A stretch of DNA of 64,000 bases from Adiantum capillus-veneris (taxonomy: Eukaryota > Streptophyta > Polypodiopsida > Polypodiales > Pteridaceae). Positions 46,048 to 57,513 of the stretch are shown here, piece after piece; within the stretch, counting starts at the first letter, position 1; each line of letters begins with the position of its first letter. The stretch lies in the NCBI GenBank assembly GCA_014529385.2, contig CM043950.1, positions 151,842,945-151,906,944 on the forward strand, in the 5' to 3' direction. The notes beneath the pieces were generated by a model, which saw only the letters and a program-made list of their open reading frames with translations, had not been told where the DNA came from and ran no database searches. The translations under genes and the position numbers were made by a program.

Positions 46048-46497
46048 TTGAAGGGCCCGATAAGCCTCTCAATGACATGGTCATGCAACGATCCCTTTCA
46101 TTGCATATCCTCAACCAATGCATTAAAGATTTGAAGAGTGTGTTAAATGAGATTGAGAAACGTATCCCATCTTGTGATGAGGTGCAAGTAGAATCATTGA
46201 CATATGAAAGGGCTCCCAAGGAGATCGAATTGCCACAAAAGGGAAGCATTTCACAAGTTCAAGGTCATGTGACAACGGACTCGGGCATGGACAACAGAGA
46301 GTTGTAAATGACGAGACAATCGCAATGGTGCCTATTCAACCCTCGAGAGGAACGGGCAAGCTTAGGAAGAAACATCAAAGGGGTCGAAAGCGCGGCTCAA
46401 ACAAGGACGAAGAGCGTGCTTTCACACTAACCTTGGCCACCACTGGACATAGCATTGAGAATGTGTGGGCATCAAGGCATCACGTTGTACTTTTGTG
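46048..46497 (+). pseudogene. MULE transposase C-terminal tail
   Basis: In a shifted frame PDKPLNDMVMQRSLSLHILN and CIKDLKSVLNEIEKRIPSCD suggest a helical segment. A basic KLRKKHQRGRKRGSN motif near 46360-46400 suggests a nuclear-localisation tail. The frame then reaches a stop near 46497. Confidence 0.5.
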
Positions 46498-46688
46498 AAA
46501 AACTCTAAACTTTCTCGAGTTTCACTCTGTGATTTTATCTAAATATTGGTATTTTTAAAGTTTTTTGTAAATTTTCAAACAAACATTGTAGATTTTTGAA
46601 ACCAAAAGATGCAATGTTACCCATGTTTCCAAAAACTTTTGTTTTTTCCTTAACTTTCCCTTTTGTGTGAACAATTGTACATATGCCA

Positions 46689-47270
<582 letters not shown>

Positions 47271-47313
<43 letters not shown>
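47271..47313. repeat. (GA)n microsatellite
   Basis: About 21 GA units. Confidence 0.95.
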
Positions 47314-47319
<6 letters not shown>

Positions 47320-47411
47320 TACCATATCCAAGTGTAAACCAAGGCATAGACAACCTATTGTAAGCCCAGGTGGTTAAGGGAAATAGTAAACCCAAGCATT
47401 AGTGGTGGTGG

Positions 47412-47413
<2 letters not shown>

Positions 47414-47491
<78 letters not shown>
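47414..47491. repeat. (GA)n microsatellite
   Basis: About 39 GA units, preceded by (GGT)n. Confidence 0.95.
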
Positions 47492-47497
<6 letters not shown>

Positions 47498-47836
47498 GCC
47501 AAAGAATTCAAATATGGTCAATTTACCTCTCATTTACTGCCCGTGTGTACATTTCCAGGTTCTTAGAAAAGAGTTCATCTCGAATGTTCATAGATGGGCA
47601 AGAAAAGGGAGATGCAAGGCCAAGAGCTAGTAGCTATGTTCGGTAGCATTGGGACATCGGGAAGAATGGCATTGCCACAAACCTTGTCGAGTTTTCATAT
47701 AAAAGCTAGCTATATGCCGTCTTGAAGAAGGGGGCACAAATAAAACAAAGGCGGGCAATACACATCTTGCCACTCTTGTCAAGCATAACTAAGAAGTATT
47801 TAAACTTGAAATTTATAGAACATTGCCTATCAATCT

Positions 47837-47837
<1 letters not shown>
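47492..47837. other. non-coding between microsatellites
   Basis: No domain recognised. It contains no long conserved frame. Confidence 0.4.
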
Positions 47838-47889
<52 letters not shown>

Positions 47890-47936
47890 AGAAGAAGAAG
47901 AAGAAGAAGAAGAAGAAGAAGAAGAAGAAAAAGAAG
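47838..47936. repeat. (GA)n then (GAA)n
   Basis: About 23 GA units followed by about 17 GAA units. Confidence 0.95.
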
Positions 47937-48035
47937 TAGTAGTATAAGAAGAAGAGGGTTTTAACATCGTAGGACACTATCCCAATCGACCTTAAGTATC
48001 TATTCGGTGAGGAGTGTTGAACCCAAGACATGTTA

Positions 48036-48175
<140 letters not shown>

Positions 48176-48260
48176 TGTATACCATGAGCAAGTGTGCTCT
48201 AAGGCATTGTTTAGCATAGTGTAAACCAAGGCAATTTTGGGCAAGAGTATTTTCTGGCAT

Positions 48261-48348
<88 letters not shown>
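48261..48348. repeat. (GA)n microsatellite
   Basis: About 44 GA units. Confidence 0.97.
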
Positions 48349-48352
<4 letters not shown>

Positions 48353-48689
48353 CCCAAATCCATTAACAAAAACTCCTTAGCTGGCTAGAAGTTTCAACAT
48401 AGTTAGGTACAACATTGGGGCAAAGGCATTAAAATTCAAAACATGGCAACACTCATGTCATCCAAAATTTACATAGCAATAAGTTGAGAGATGTAATACA
48501 AAAAAGCTCCATCAATGCATCGGGCCTAAACTGACCTCAACAATGCAAGGACAACTGCTGCCCCAGAGGTGCCACCATCTCCACTCAGGTGTGATGTCAA
48601 GTCCTCATCCATTGACACCTTCTCGCCTCGCCTTGCATATCCCCATCCATTGATGCATCCTCGCCTTGAGCACAAGTAGTATCCCCTTC

Positions 48690-49050
48690 ATCACTTCCAT
48701 CTACACTGTCTCCATCATCCTGCTATCCTCCCCATAATCCCCGCCATCATCGTCGCTTTTACCACTCTCACTCCCGGCACTATCTCCATAATTCCCACTG
48801 CCCTCAGTCCCTTCGTCACCCCGTCCCCATCTCCCCCTTCTTCATGATCCTCTTGACCTTCTTCGTCACTCCCTTCGTCATCATCAACTTCTTCATCATC
48901 CCCACCATCACCATCATTGGTATCATCTTCCTCCCCTATCTCTTCATCCTCACTTATGGGACTCAAGCTCCTAACACGCCGCTGTTGCACAAATAGGTTA
49001 TGTAAACCCATGCAATGTGAGATAGTGTAGACCCAGACATTAATGGGCAA

Positions 49051-49114
<64 letters not shown>

Positions 49115-49905
49115 CACATGGCATTCGTAGCCTTCCCGTGTCTTCTTCATTATAGCATCTTTCTTCATCTCTTGCACAACATCAGCCTTTTGCATACGAG
49201 CCGCCATGAAGTCGAGGAGAAAGTCATCTTTTGTGCATCGTACTTTCTTCTTGTTGATACAATCCTAGGCTTCCAAGCCCCTAATGAGGGTCCTTGCTTG
49301 AATAGCCTTGTGACTCAACTCGTACTTGCGGTCCATGTCTTCAAATTGCTCTGACGCACATAACCTATCTCTTTGCGTAGACTTTGGAATGGGGTTTAAA
49401 GAAGCACCAATCACCCTCCCTCCCACTCTATGTGGAATCTCTACCCTCAGCCCATGTTGCTTACGAAGGTGGTCCACCATATGTTGTTGCTTGTCCATCT
49501 ATGTTTTTCTACTTGGGCAAGCCGGATCTGCTTGGCACATCTGGACGAGCTTCTTATCAACATAAAGCTCTACATATGGCCGGGATGACTTCAATGAACT
49601 TGCTCTTCGCACCTGTATAAAAGAACATACCTGCATAACTTTAGAAATGGTAGGCAACCCTTGTTAACCCAAATATAAACCTGGGCATGCCCGAGACTAA
49701 ATGTAGACCTGGGTCAGAGAGGCACTCACAGGACCGACGCTCAATGCTTGCGAGGTTCTGGCCGTTGTTCACTTGGATGTAGACCCTGAACCAGCCCCTT
49801 CTACTTCAAGAAGCTTTCTCCTACTACATTTGGCTTCTTTTGCAGTGGCAATTGCAACATTTGACTCGGGCTTCTCCTGTAGTTGAAGCTTTTATTTACC
49901 AATGG
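48690..49905 (-). pseudogene. unidentified multi-exon gene facing the MULE
   Basis: Three exons join in frame on the minus strand. Exon a (about 49905-49730, KPESNVAIATAKEAKCSRRK…) ends CCT|GTGAGT. Exon b (49612-49118) follows acceptor TTATACAG, reads SSRPYVELYVDKKLVQMCQ, HMVDHLRKQHGLRVEIPHRV and KKVRCTKDDFLLDFMAARMQ, and ends CAT|GTGAGT. Exon c (48981 down) follows TGCAACAG and reads RRVRSLSPISEDEEIGEED with a long Asp/Glu/Gly tract. All junctions are phase 0 with strong donors. Three in-frame stops (about 49775, 49500, 49265) show it is dead. No family recognised; the acidic tail suggests a nuclear or chromatin-associated protein (inference). Confidence 0.5.
49053..49111. repeat. (GA)n microsatellite in the intron
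   Basis: About 29 GA units within the intron between exons b and c of the minus-strand gene. Also in this intron is TGTAAACCCATG. Confidence 0.95.
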
Positions 49906-49967
49906 CCAATATTTGCCCCCATCCTAGGCATTCCATCTGCTGTCAACAAGGCACAAGTAGTCCTAGA

Positions 49968-50606
49968 TCAATCCTCTGAGTGATGCTTGTGCCCGAGTGC
50001 CCATATTAGCACTTTGCTTTCTTGTATAATTTCTGTGAAGCTTGCCACCTCAAAACCTCCTTCAAAAACGCGGCGGTTCCTTGTCTGCCATACATTATGA
50101 AAGAAGAAGTATCTGACGATCTGAGTGTTGACGAAGAGTGCAAGACTACTTGAATTTTTACCTCCAAGGAATAGGTCAATCTTGAAAAAAATAATTTTCC
50201 ATGTTCTCTGGACCCACTTGCATACTTTCCCTGCAAGGCCTTTGATAGCTGGGCAGTCCATGAATAGGTGGGCGAGATCTTCACAGGCTACCCTGCACCC
50301 CAAGCATCGATCTGACCCAATCCCTCTCTCCTGAAACTTCACCCCCGTTGGTAGAGCACCCCAAATAACCTTCCATAAGAAAACCTGCATGTACTGCGGA
50401 ACCTTTGGCTTCCATATGTTCTCCATTACATGCTTCCACCTTTCCTCTGGCCATTGCTTTTTCCATATCTTGTTAAGGGGGCTAGACCAATTCTTCTTTT
50501 TCATCATTATCTGATAGATGCTTTTAGTATGGGGTTTCCACAAGAGACTGCTTCTGGGCCATTTCCAGGCATTCCAGTCCAACTCTGAATCACAGATTGG
50601 CATCAC
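49968..50606 (-). pseudogene. LINE C-terminal region with zf-RVT domain
   Basis: A 212-codon frame: WKPHTKSIYQIMMKKKNW, then VPQYMQVFLWKVIWGALPTG, RGIGSDRCLGCRVACEDLAH and LFMDCP. The C-x2-C…H-x4-C pattern with the preceding F-x-W-K is the reverse-transcriptase zinc-binding (zf-RVT) domain that ends plant LINE ORF2 or related RT proteins. A C-terminal segment follows (FVNTQIVRYFFFHNVWQTRN). The RT itself is absent, so this is a fragment. Confidence 0.8.
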
Positions 50607-51181
50607 TAGATTGCCATCTTATGTTGGTCGATAAGAAATGTGCATGCACAGTGGACACAATTACTTACAAATCTATCGAGCAAAATATAACTTAATATTG
50701 CTAGAAGTATAGCACTATTGATTGCTTTGTTGAAATGTATAAGCATATGTGCAAACAAAAGAACACACATATTTATACCAATTTAGAGGAAATAGATGAT
50801 GAGTTCATAGCTCTCGAAAATAGAGTACGAACAAAGCTTGCCTGCGTCAATTGTGTTGCCACTTTTCAATCACATGATTAAATCAACACACAAAAAATTG
50901 TACATGTACCTCTTGTGCTTCGTTGCACTGTTTGCTACCTTCCAAGCATCAACCCCATGCCATTTTCCTTCCTCGTTGATCTGTTTGCTACCTTTCAAAC
51001 ATCAACCCCGTGCCATTGTTCCTTCCTCCTTGATCACTGACACCTCATTTTGGACTCGTTCAATCCTCTCCCTCTTCATTTGCTTCACTTTTAACTTTTC
51101 ACTTGCTTTACCTTTAGCATCTTTCTAGGTTCTCACTAAACTAATGATATAACAAGAGCTATACTGGGTTTATAATAAAAC
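50607..51181. other. AT-rich non-coding
   Basis: A frame at 50838-51128 contains a repeated CTTCGTTG/CCATTTTCCTTCC wording but no recognisable domain. Nothing else is seen. Confidence 0.4.
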
Positions 51182-51580
51182 TTGTATTCCTTTTTATTAT
51201 GGCCTAGCGGGAAAGATTTTCATATGGGTCAAAAGACATGGAAGATAGGAAGCTTTAAAAACAATCTTTTCTTGGGAAGGAAGGTGCTAAAGAGCCAAGA
51301 GATTCTTATTGTAACTCAAATTGTTAGATTTTGCTATTTCAAACTTGTCTGGAAGGCAAAAAATTGTCTAGTCTTTGAAAATATCATGTAAATAGCCAAG
51401 TTCATAGAGATAAATCAAGAAAGCTGGGGGCGATAATTGCCATTGGCAAACAGATGAACACTAATGAGTGGAATAGGGCTTGTGGCACAGCAATGACTGA
51501 CCCTTCTATGCAAGGCTGTAGGCCCTGTCTTTGTCATGGGGTGGCACCCCTTTTAGCCGGTTTAACTATTATCTTTTAAA
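51182..51580 (+). pseudogene. second LINE C-terminal fragment
   Basis: The frame reads KTWKIGSFKNNLFLGRKVLK and ILIVTQIVRFCYFKLVWKAK. It aligns with RTWKIIFFKIDLFLGGKNSS and FVNTQIVRYFFFHNVWQTRN of the fragment at 49968-50606, but on the opposite strand. The upstream zinc-binding part is missing. Confidence 0.7.
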
Positions 51581-51693
51581 GATGTCATGGTTCGGCACAA
51601 TTATGGCATAATGTTGTATGTTTTGCTCTTGACAATATAACCCACTCACCATTGTGAGCTTTGCACAAAACAAGAAGAAACTCCTTGATTTAG

Positions 51694-51885
51694 TGTTGGG
51701 GTAAAGCCCAATGTGGCTGGTTAGGCCAGGTGCCCGCCCACTATACTTATTCATTATGTACATAATAGAATAAGGGGGCTCACATGTAGAGATTGAGTTT
51801 TAGCCCCTGCAAACACAAGGTCTCCTCTTCTCCTCTCTTCTCCATCATTGCACACACTCACACACGCTCCCATACACGCACTTCA
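51694..51885 (+). mobile_element. short LTR (about 190 bp) with PBS
   Basis: TGTTGGGGTAAAGCCC… to …CGCACTTCA, then after two bases a PBS. The size is that of copia or TRIM LTRs. No partner LTR was found downstream in the window. Confidence 0.5.
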
Positions 51886-51887
51886 AC

Positions 51888-51899
51888 TAGTATCAGAGC
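51888..51899 (+). other. primer-binding site, tRNA-iMet type
   Basis: TAGTATCAGAGC, one base off the canonical TGGTATCAGAGC. Confidence 0.65.
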
Positions 51900-52657
51900 T
51901 CAGGGATTGGGAGTACCATTGGAGCCACTACAAGAGGTCACTTAAATTCTGGCGCCACATTACCGGCGTCATTGACGGGTGCCGGTATATGTGTGTGTAT
52001 GCATGGAGGGAGATAAAGTTTTAAAAAATATTTGATTTTCAAATTTTCGACGCCTGTTCCGGCACCTATTCCGACGTCAACGCGCATACACTTTTCGACG
52101 CTTTCTTCGACAGCTGTTCCAATGCCTAAGTTGACTTTTGTACCGACGGCACCTGCAAAAAACGAAACTGCGGGCTTTCTCTACGCATTTCTCTTCTTTT
52201 TGCGCGTTTTCTCAAGCTCTCTTCTTCCTCATCTCTCATAGATCTGGTGTGAAACAAGCTGTCGGACGTGCTAATGTTGCTTGTGGGTTAGCCCATAACA
52301 CTAACGTGAGATTGTTTTCATGTTTACTTGTAGATGTAGGGTTTAGGGTTTAACTTTGTGTTTGTGTGTGCGTTTTTGCAGGTTCCAAGACTTTTACAAC
52401 AACTTTCATTGCTCAAATAGGACGAATGTGAGTGCGCGAACCTTTAAATGCATATTAAATTTATTAAAATTAATTTGTATATTAATAAAAGAAAATTTCA
52501 TGCTTTAAACTTTGAATGCTTCAAAAGAAATTATGGTTTATGATGTGTAATTTCATTTTAAATTATGAAAAAAAATTGTTTTGGTTTATGAAAAAATCTT
52601 GTTTTGAAGAAATTTCGTTTTGAATTATGTCCTTTTGAAATTATGCAATTGATGGGG
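51900..52657 (+). other. region after the PBS, no clear gene
   Basis: The first 600 bases could be a leader of the element above. Frames such as 52032-52241 (TPVPAPIPTSTRIHFSTLSS) are low-complexity. AT-rich from 52440. Confidence 0.35.
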
Positions 52658-52910
52658 TTTATGTTTTAGGTTAAGTTTAGGTTATAAGTTAAGTTAGATT
52701 AGGTTAGGTTATCTTATACATTAGGTTACGGTAAGTTAAGCTACATTAGGTTAGGTTATGTTAGGTTATGCTATCTTATAGGTTATGTTAGATTAAGTTA
52801 AGCTACGTTAGGTTAGGTTGTGTTAGGTTAAGCTACGTTAAGTAAGGTTATCTTATACGTTGGGTTAGGTTAAGTTAACCTACGTTAGGTTAGGTTAGGT
52901 TAAGCTACAT
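52658..52910 (+). repeat. degenerate GGTTA-rich array, left
   Basis: Continuous wording in GGTTA, GTTAGGTTA, GTTAAGCTACGTTAG. Units are irregular (5-12 bp) and imperfect. It ends directly at the hairpin satellite. Confidence 0.85.
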
Positions 52911-54238
52911 TCGACAATACGGCAAGCCATAGAGCTTACCCATAGTGCATATTAAAAACAACACAATGGCGATCCGTTCGTCAATATGGCAAGCCATAAA
53001 ACTTACCCATAATGCATATGCATTGTGGGCAAGATCTGTGGCTTTCTGTATTGCCAACGGCTCGCCATTGTGTTGTTTATATGTCTGCGAGTGGTTTTCA
53101 AGTCCTAAAATAGCTAAAAGGCCCTAAAAATAACACCATGGCGAGCCGTTTGACAATACGGCAAGACATAGAGCTTGCCCACAATTTGTGGGCAAGCTCT
53201 ATGGCTTGACGTATTGCCAAACGGCTCGCCATTGTGTTTTCTATATGTCTGCAAGCAATTTTCAAATCCTAAAATAGCTAAGCGGCCCTAAAAACAACAC
53301 AACGGCAAGCCTTTTGGCAATACGACAAGCCATAGATCTTGCTTACAATGCATATGCATTGTGGGCAAGCTTTATGGCTTGTCGTATTGCCAAACAGCTC
53401 GCCATGGTGTTGTGTATATGTTTGCGAGCGATTTTCAAGCGCTAAAATTGCCTTGTGTCCCTAAAAACAACACAATGGTGATCCGTTTGACAATACGGCA
53501 AGCCATAAATCTTGCCCACAAGGCATATACATTGAGGGCAAGCTCTATGGATTTTCGTATTTCCAACAACTTGTTTTTATGTCCGCGAGCGATTTTCAAG
53601 CTCTAAAATAGCTAAGCAGCCCTAAAAACAACACAATGGCAAGCTGTTTGGCAATACGACAAGCCATAGAGTTTTCCCACAGTGCATATGCATTGTGTGC
53701 AAGCTCTATGGTTTGCCTATTGCCAAAAGGCTGGCCATTGTGTTGTCTATATGTCCACGAGAAATTTTCAAGCTTTAAAATTGTAGCGCGGCCCTAAAAA
53801 GGCAAAATGGAAAGCCATAGAGCTTGCCCACAATACATATGCATTGTGGGAAAGCTCTGTGGCTTGCCGTATTGCCAACGACTGGCCATTGTGTTGTCTA
53901 TATGTTTGTGAGCGATTTGCAAGCGCTAAAATTACCTCGTGTCCCTAAAAACAACACAATGGCGATCTGTTTGGCAATACATCAAGCCATAAAGCTTGCC
54001 CACAAGGCACATGCATTGTGGGAAATGTCTATGGCTTGTCATAGTGCCAACGGCTCGCCATTGTGTTGTGTAGTCTGTGAGCAGTTTTCAAGCCATAAAA
54101 TTGCTTCGCAACCCTAAAAACAACAAAATGAGCAGTTTGCCAAATTGGCAAGCCATAGAGTTTGCTGACATTGCATATGCATTGTGGGCAAGTTGTATGG
54201 CTTGCCATTTTGCTAAACACCTCACCATTGTGTTGTTT
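52911..54238 (+). repeat. hairpin satellite: eight inverted-repeat units at ~166-bp spacing
   Basis: Each unit is an inverted repeat of about 110-120 bp. The left arm reads ACACAATGGCGAGCCG, TTTGGCAATACGGCAAGCC and ATAGAGCTTGCCCACAAT, the centre is GCATATGC, and the right arm is the reverse complement. Units separated by a ~50-bp spacer (TATATGTCTGCGAGCGATTT, TAAAATAGCTAAGCGGCCC). Hairpins: 52957-53077, 53130-53240, 53293-53415, 53466-53578, 53627-53746, 53798-53897, 53950-54070, 54119-54238, plus a half arm at 52911-52953. Start-to-start distances are 152-173. Unit 2 lacks the apical GCATATGC; unit 6 lacks the outer left arm. Open frames inside are artefacts. Confidence 0.95.
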
Positions 54239-54980
54239 TTATGTTAGATTAGGTTTGGTTAGGTTTAGGTTACAAGTTATGTGAGATAATAGGTTAGGTT
54301 AGAGCTAGCGACAAATTAATAGTAGAAAAAACACAAACGGTCTTCGAAGATGACTCGTGTACTTTTAAAAACGCAAACGGACTTCGGTTAGGTTAGGTTA
54401 TAGGTTAGGTTTATGTTACAGTTAGGTTACATTAAGTTAAGTTAGGTTTAGGTTTTATGTTAGATTATAGGTTAGGTTAGAGCTAGCGTCAAATTAATAG
54501 TAGAAAAAACGCAATCAAACTTCAAAGATGACTCATGTACTTCTAAAAACGCAAACGGACTTCGGTTAGGTTAGGTTATAGGTTAGGTTTATGTTATAAG
54601 TTAGGTTACATTAAGTTAGAGTAGGTTTATGTTATAAGTTAGGTTAGATTATAGGTTAGGTTATAGCTAACATCAAATTAATAGTAGAAAAAACGCAATC
54701 GGACTTCAAAAGTGCACACAAACTTCCAAAACCTTAAGATATAGTCATTGACCAATAAAGACGAGATTAGTACCCTGTGGTTCTAATCTCCGTGCACCTC
54801 TAGACCGAGGTGTGCGGGGATCGGGCCTGGCTAGAGAATGTGAGGTTGTTAGAGCTAGCAGCAAATAGTTGAAAAAACACAATCGGACTTCAAAAGTACA
54901 CACACACTTCAAGAACTTTAATATATAGTCATTGACCAATAAAGACGAGATTATTATCCTGTAACTCAAATTTAGGAATT
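54239..54980 (+). repeat. GGTTA-rich array with ~180-bp higher-order units, right
   Basis: The segment AGAGCTAGC…CAAATTAATAGTAGAAAAAAC recurs at about 54300, 54480 and 54664, with a diverged fourth at about 54850. Between them lie GGTTAGGTTATAGG stretches. ACGCAAACGGACTTCGG follows the segment in the first units. A hairpin repeat (54771-54844) interrupts between the third and fourth. Confidence 0.85.
54771..54844 (+). repeat. dispersed hairpin repeat, copy 1
   Basis: TCTAATCTCCGTGCACCTC and GAGGTGTGCGGGGAT form a ~15-bp stem around a six-base loop, followed by CTGGCTAGAGAATGTGAGG. A second copy is at 58315-58390. Confidence 0.75.
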
Positions 54981-55475
54981 CTGGGAAAAATTCACTAAAA
55001 TAGGACGATTCTTCTTGTCTCTAGTTTTTAAGGAGATGTGAGCTCGGTCTAGGATGCACATTTTCTTCTCTCTAGCTGGTGAATAAATGTGGTGTTTGGA
55101 TGATGCACTCACAAGTGTCATTTGTAGCCACCAGTTTATATGCAGACATGCAGCAACTCTCAAACATATATTAGAAATGTCAGATGATGTAGTGTTTGGA
55201 TGATGCACTCACAAGTGTTATTTGTAGCCACCACATTATATGTGGACATGCAACAAATGTCACTCGAATATTACATTTGAAGCTCAACGTCTTGGTTGCA
55301 CTTCATGCTTCTAGCTAATCCACTTTGTGTGAGCAACAAGAAAAGGAACGAATTTGTTTTGATGAGGCTATGATCAAAAGAAGCAAACAAATCTTAAATT
55401 TTAAGGCCGTGCTTCTCCCAAAATAAAGATTGTAACAAACATCGATTGAAAATCTAGGCTACAGCTCCCTGCAGC
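54981..55475. other. non-coding with ~103-bp tandem duplication
   Basis: GTGTTTGGATGATGCACTCA starts near 55090 and recurs near 55191, followed in both by TTGTAGCCACCA and ATGCAGACATGC/ATGTGGACATGC. Confidence 0.7.
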
Positions 55476-55489
55476 ATGAGATTCAAGCT

Positions 55490-55852
55490 TTTGGGTATTC
55501 TACTTTTCTCAAACATGGAGGCTAGTGTGTTGGGTTGTGGGTTGAGGCTCCTTACCAATGCTCAAGCCTCCAACTTGAGGGTAAGGCACAAGGCTCTAAA
55601 GTTTAGAGGAGAATTGCTTATGTCAAAATGGAGGTTAGTGTGTTCTATTCTGAGTTGAGCCTCCATGACAATGCTCAAGCATCAAACTTGAGAATGAGGC
55701 ACAAGGCTCTAAAGTCTAGAGGAGAACTACTTGCGTCAAACATGAATGATAGAGACTTGGGTTGTGGTTTGAGGCTTTTTGTCAATGCTCAAGGCTCAAA
55801 CTTGAGGGCAAGGCACAAGGCTCTAAAATGTAGAGGAGCACCACTTCTCTAA
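55490..55852 (+). repeat. 113-114-bp tandem repeat, three units
   Basis: AATGCTCAAG lies at 55557, 55670 and 55784, each followed by AGGCACAAGGCTCTAAA and AGAGGAGAA. Units 2 and 3 are in one frame, giving the peptide wording NAQASNLR…RHKALKSRGELL. Unit 1 is in another frame. No known domain. Confidence 0.85.
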
Positions 55853-56463
55853 TGTGACTCAACAAAATTTAAAGACATTGTGAGTTGTGGTGGTGCCATC
55901 ATGCTCCAACAGTGATCAGGAAAATTGTGTCTCAACTTAATATCATGCCGTTTTCAATTTCCAAAATGCCCGTTGAGCGCAAGGGGAAAGGGAGAAATTC
56001 CGCCCCAAAATAGAGAAAAATAGTGTAAAAACCTAAAATAATAACTTAATTTTTTTAAATTAAATTTTCCTCTTGGAAAAATTCAACGAAAGGAATTTTG
56101 TATGTTTGCAAACCTGATTTTTCCCGAACACTGTGCTCCAAACATACAAGTCATGACAAAACTCAAACTTCGAAACGAGAAGGTTGATCGAGCTACCTTC
56201 AAGTTGCACTTTAGTTTGAATTTGAACTTTAATTTGAATTAGGAGCAGCTTGAAGCTGACGACCGTCAGGAGATCTGACGCCTGATGACGAGCGTCTGAC
56301 AAGTTCTACAAGGGGAGGAACGTGCCTCTGTGGAGGGGCTGTTTTGCAGGCGCTCACATGAGATTGCGCAGCGTGTGAGCCTTGAGGCGGAGGTGAGGTC
56401 ATGCAAGTTGTGAGCTTGCAAGAGCGGCACGACGACATCATCCAAAGGATCAATAGTGGTTCT
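55853..56463. other. intergenic, nothing recognised
   Basis: AT-rich to 56250, then a GC-richer stretch with overlapping frames on both strands (56229-56490) lacking recognisable domains. Confidence 0.4.
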
Positions 56464-56665
56464 CATCGAATTTGAGGATGCCACCTTCATTGACGAGGGT
56501 GACGCCAGCTCTTCATCTGATGCTGCTCCGGATCAGCAGCTCGCTTTGACCTGATGATACTTTTAGTTCTTCAACCCGCTTCCACCTTCGTTGACGCCAG
56601 CTCTTCCACCTTCGTTGACGAGGGTGCCACCAACTCTTCTACCTTCGTTGACGAGGGCGCCATCA
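56464..56665 (+). repeat. minisatellite encoding STFVDEGAT
   Basis: CCACCTTCGTTGACGAGGG with its variants recurs four times (about 56480, 56580, 56609, 56638). In the + frame starting at 56554 it reads STFVDASSSTFVDEGATNSS. Whether it is expressed is unknown. Confidence 0.65.
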
Positions 56666-57513
56666 TCTCTTTACTCAATTTTGCTTTAGGATCATTAGCC
56701 CGCTTCAGGATTATTTCTCGTTGCAAACACAACGGCTGAGATGAGTTGACTGAGAATAGTCAAGAAAGCATTAGCCATGGCCTCAAGATGGATTTGTGAG
56801 GCTTGGGCTACCTCACCCACACCTGCGTCGGTCTCCTAGACCTTTCCCCTCACCTCCACAATTTGTACCTCCACTTTCAATGGACCATGATCCAAACATG
56901 GGCCAGCTGAAATCCGCCCTATCTCTTCATTACCACCACCACCACCAGCAACTTGTAACATGTAACTTGCTATCACTCATCACATGTAACCATCATCAGA
57001 ACTTAGGCCCTGCTGTATTGCTAAACTCAATTCTTTTTGGAGTTTCGATAAAGGACATTTAACTAGGCCTTGTGAGATGTCTTGTGTAGAAGCTCCTTTG
57101 AGTTGTGATAGCTTGGTCAAGTGCGTAGCAGGTCGAGTCGTGATCGCTAGGTCTAGTCTAGTGTGTAGTAGGTCATTTTACCTTGTACTAAGTGTTGCTA
57201 GCTATGTGGATTATGGGGATCACTAATGTCTAGTGCTTGATATCCTAGATTAACAACACATCTTCTCTCAACACCAATCGACTGAGTCATCATCAGAAAA
57301 CTGTTTTACTCCAGTGCCATAGTCTTCTAATAGCCACAATAAAACTTTAGTGACACCAAGAATAGGTATTGGGTCAAGAAGGAACTAGAGAAAAGCACCT
57401 CCACATAGAAAGATTGAGAAGATCTCTACCCTTTGCTAATATGTTTTGAGCTAGCACCACTCTATGAGGGTGGTTGCCAAGCTTATAATATCTTCTGGGA
57501 TTGGTACCTAGTA
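56666..57513. other. intergenic, nothing recognised
   Basis: Contains a Pro/His-rich frame (56796-57062) with (CCA)n-derived His residues. No domain is seen. Confidence 0.4.

Noticed and set aside
52658-52910. TTAGG-like words as an interstitial telomere
   Set aside because: The pentamer is highly irregular and mixed with GCTACGTTA words. Plants use TTTAGGG, and no regular array is present.
52911-54238. CRISPR-like array of regularly spaced repeats
   Set aside because: The units are inverted repeats with similar, not unique, spacers. The context is clearly plant nuclear DNA.
54771-54844. tRNA-like gene or pseudogene
   Set aside because: The stem-loop is single and there are no A/B box motifs in the expected spacing. 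It was kept only as a dispersed hairpin.
56796-57062. Pro/His-rich frame as a gene
   Set aside because: The His run comes from a CCA microsatellite and no other support exists.
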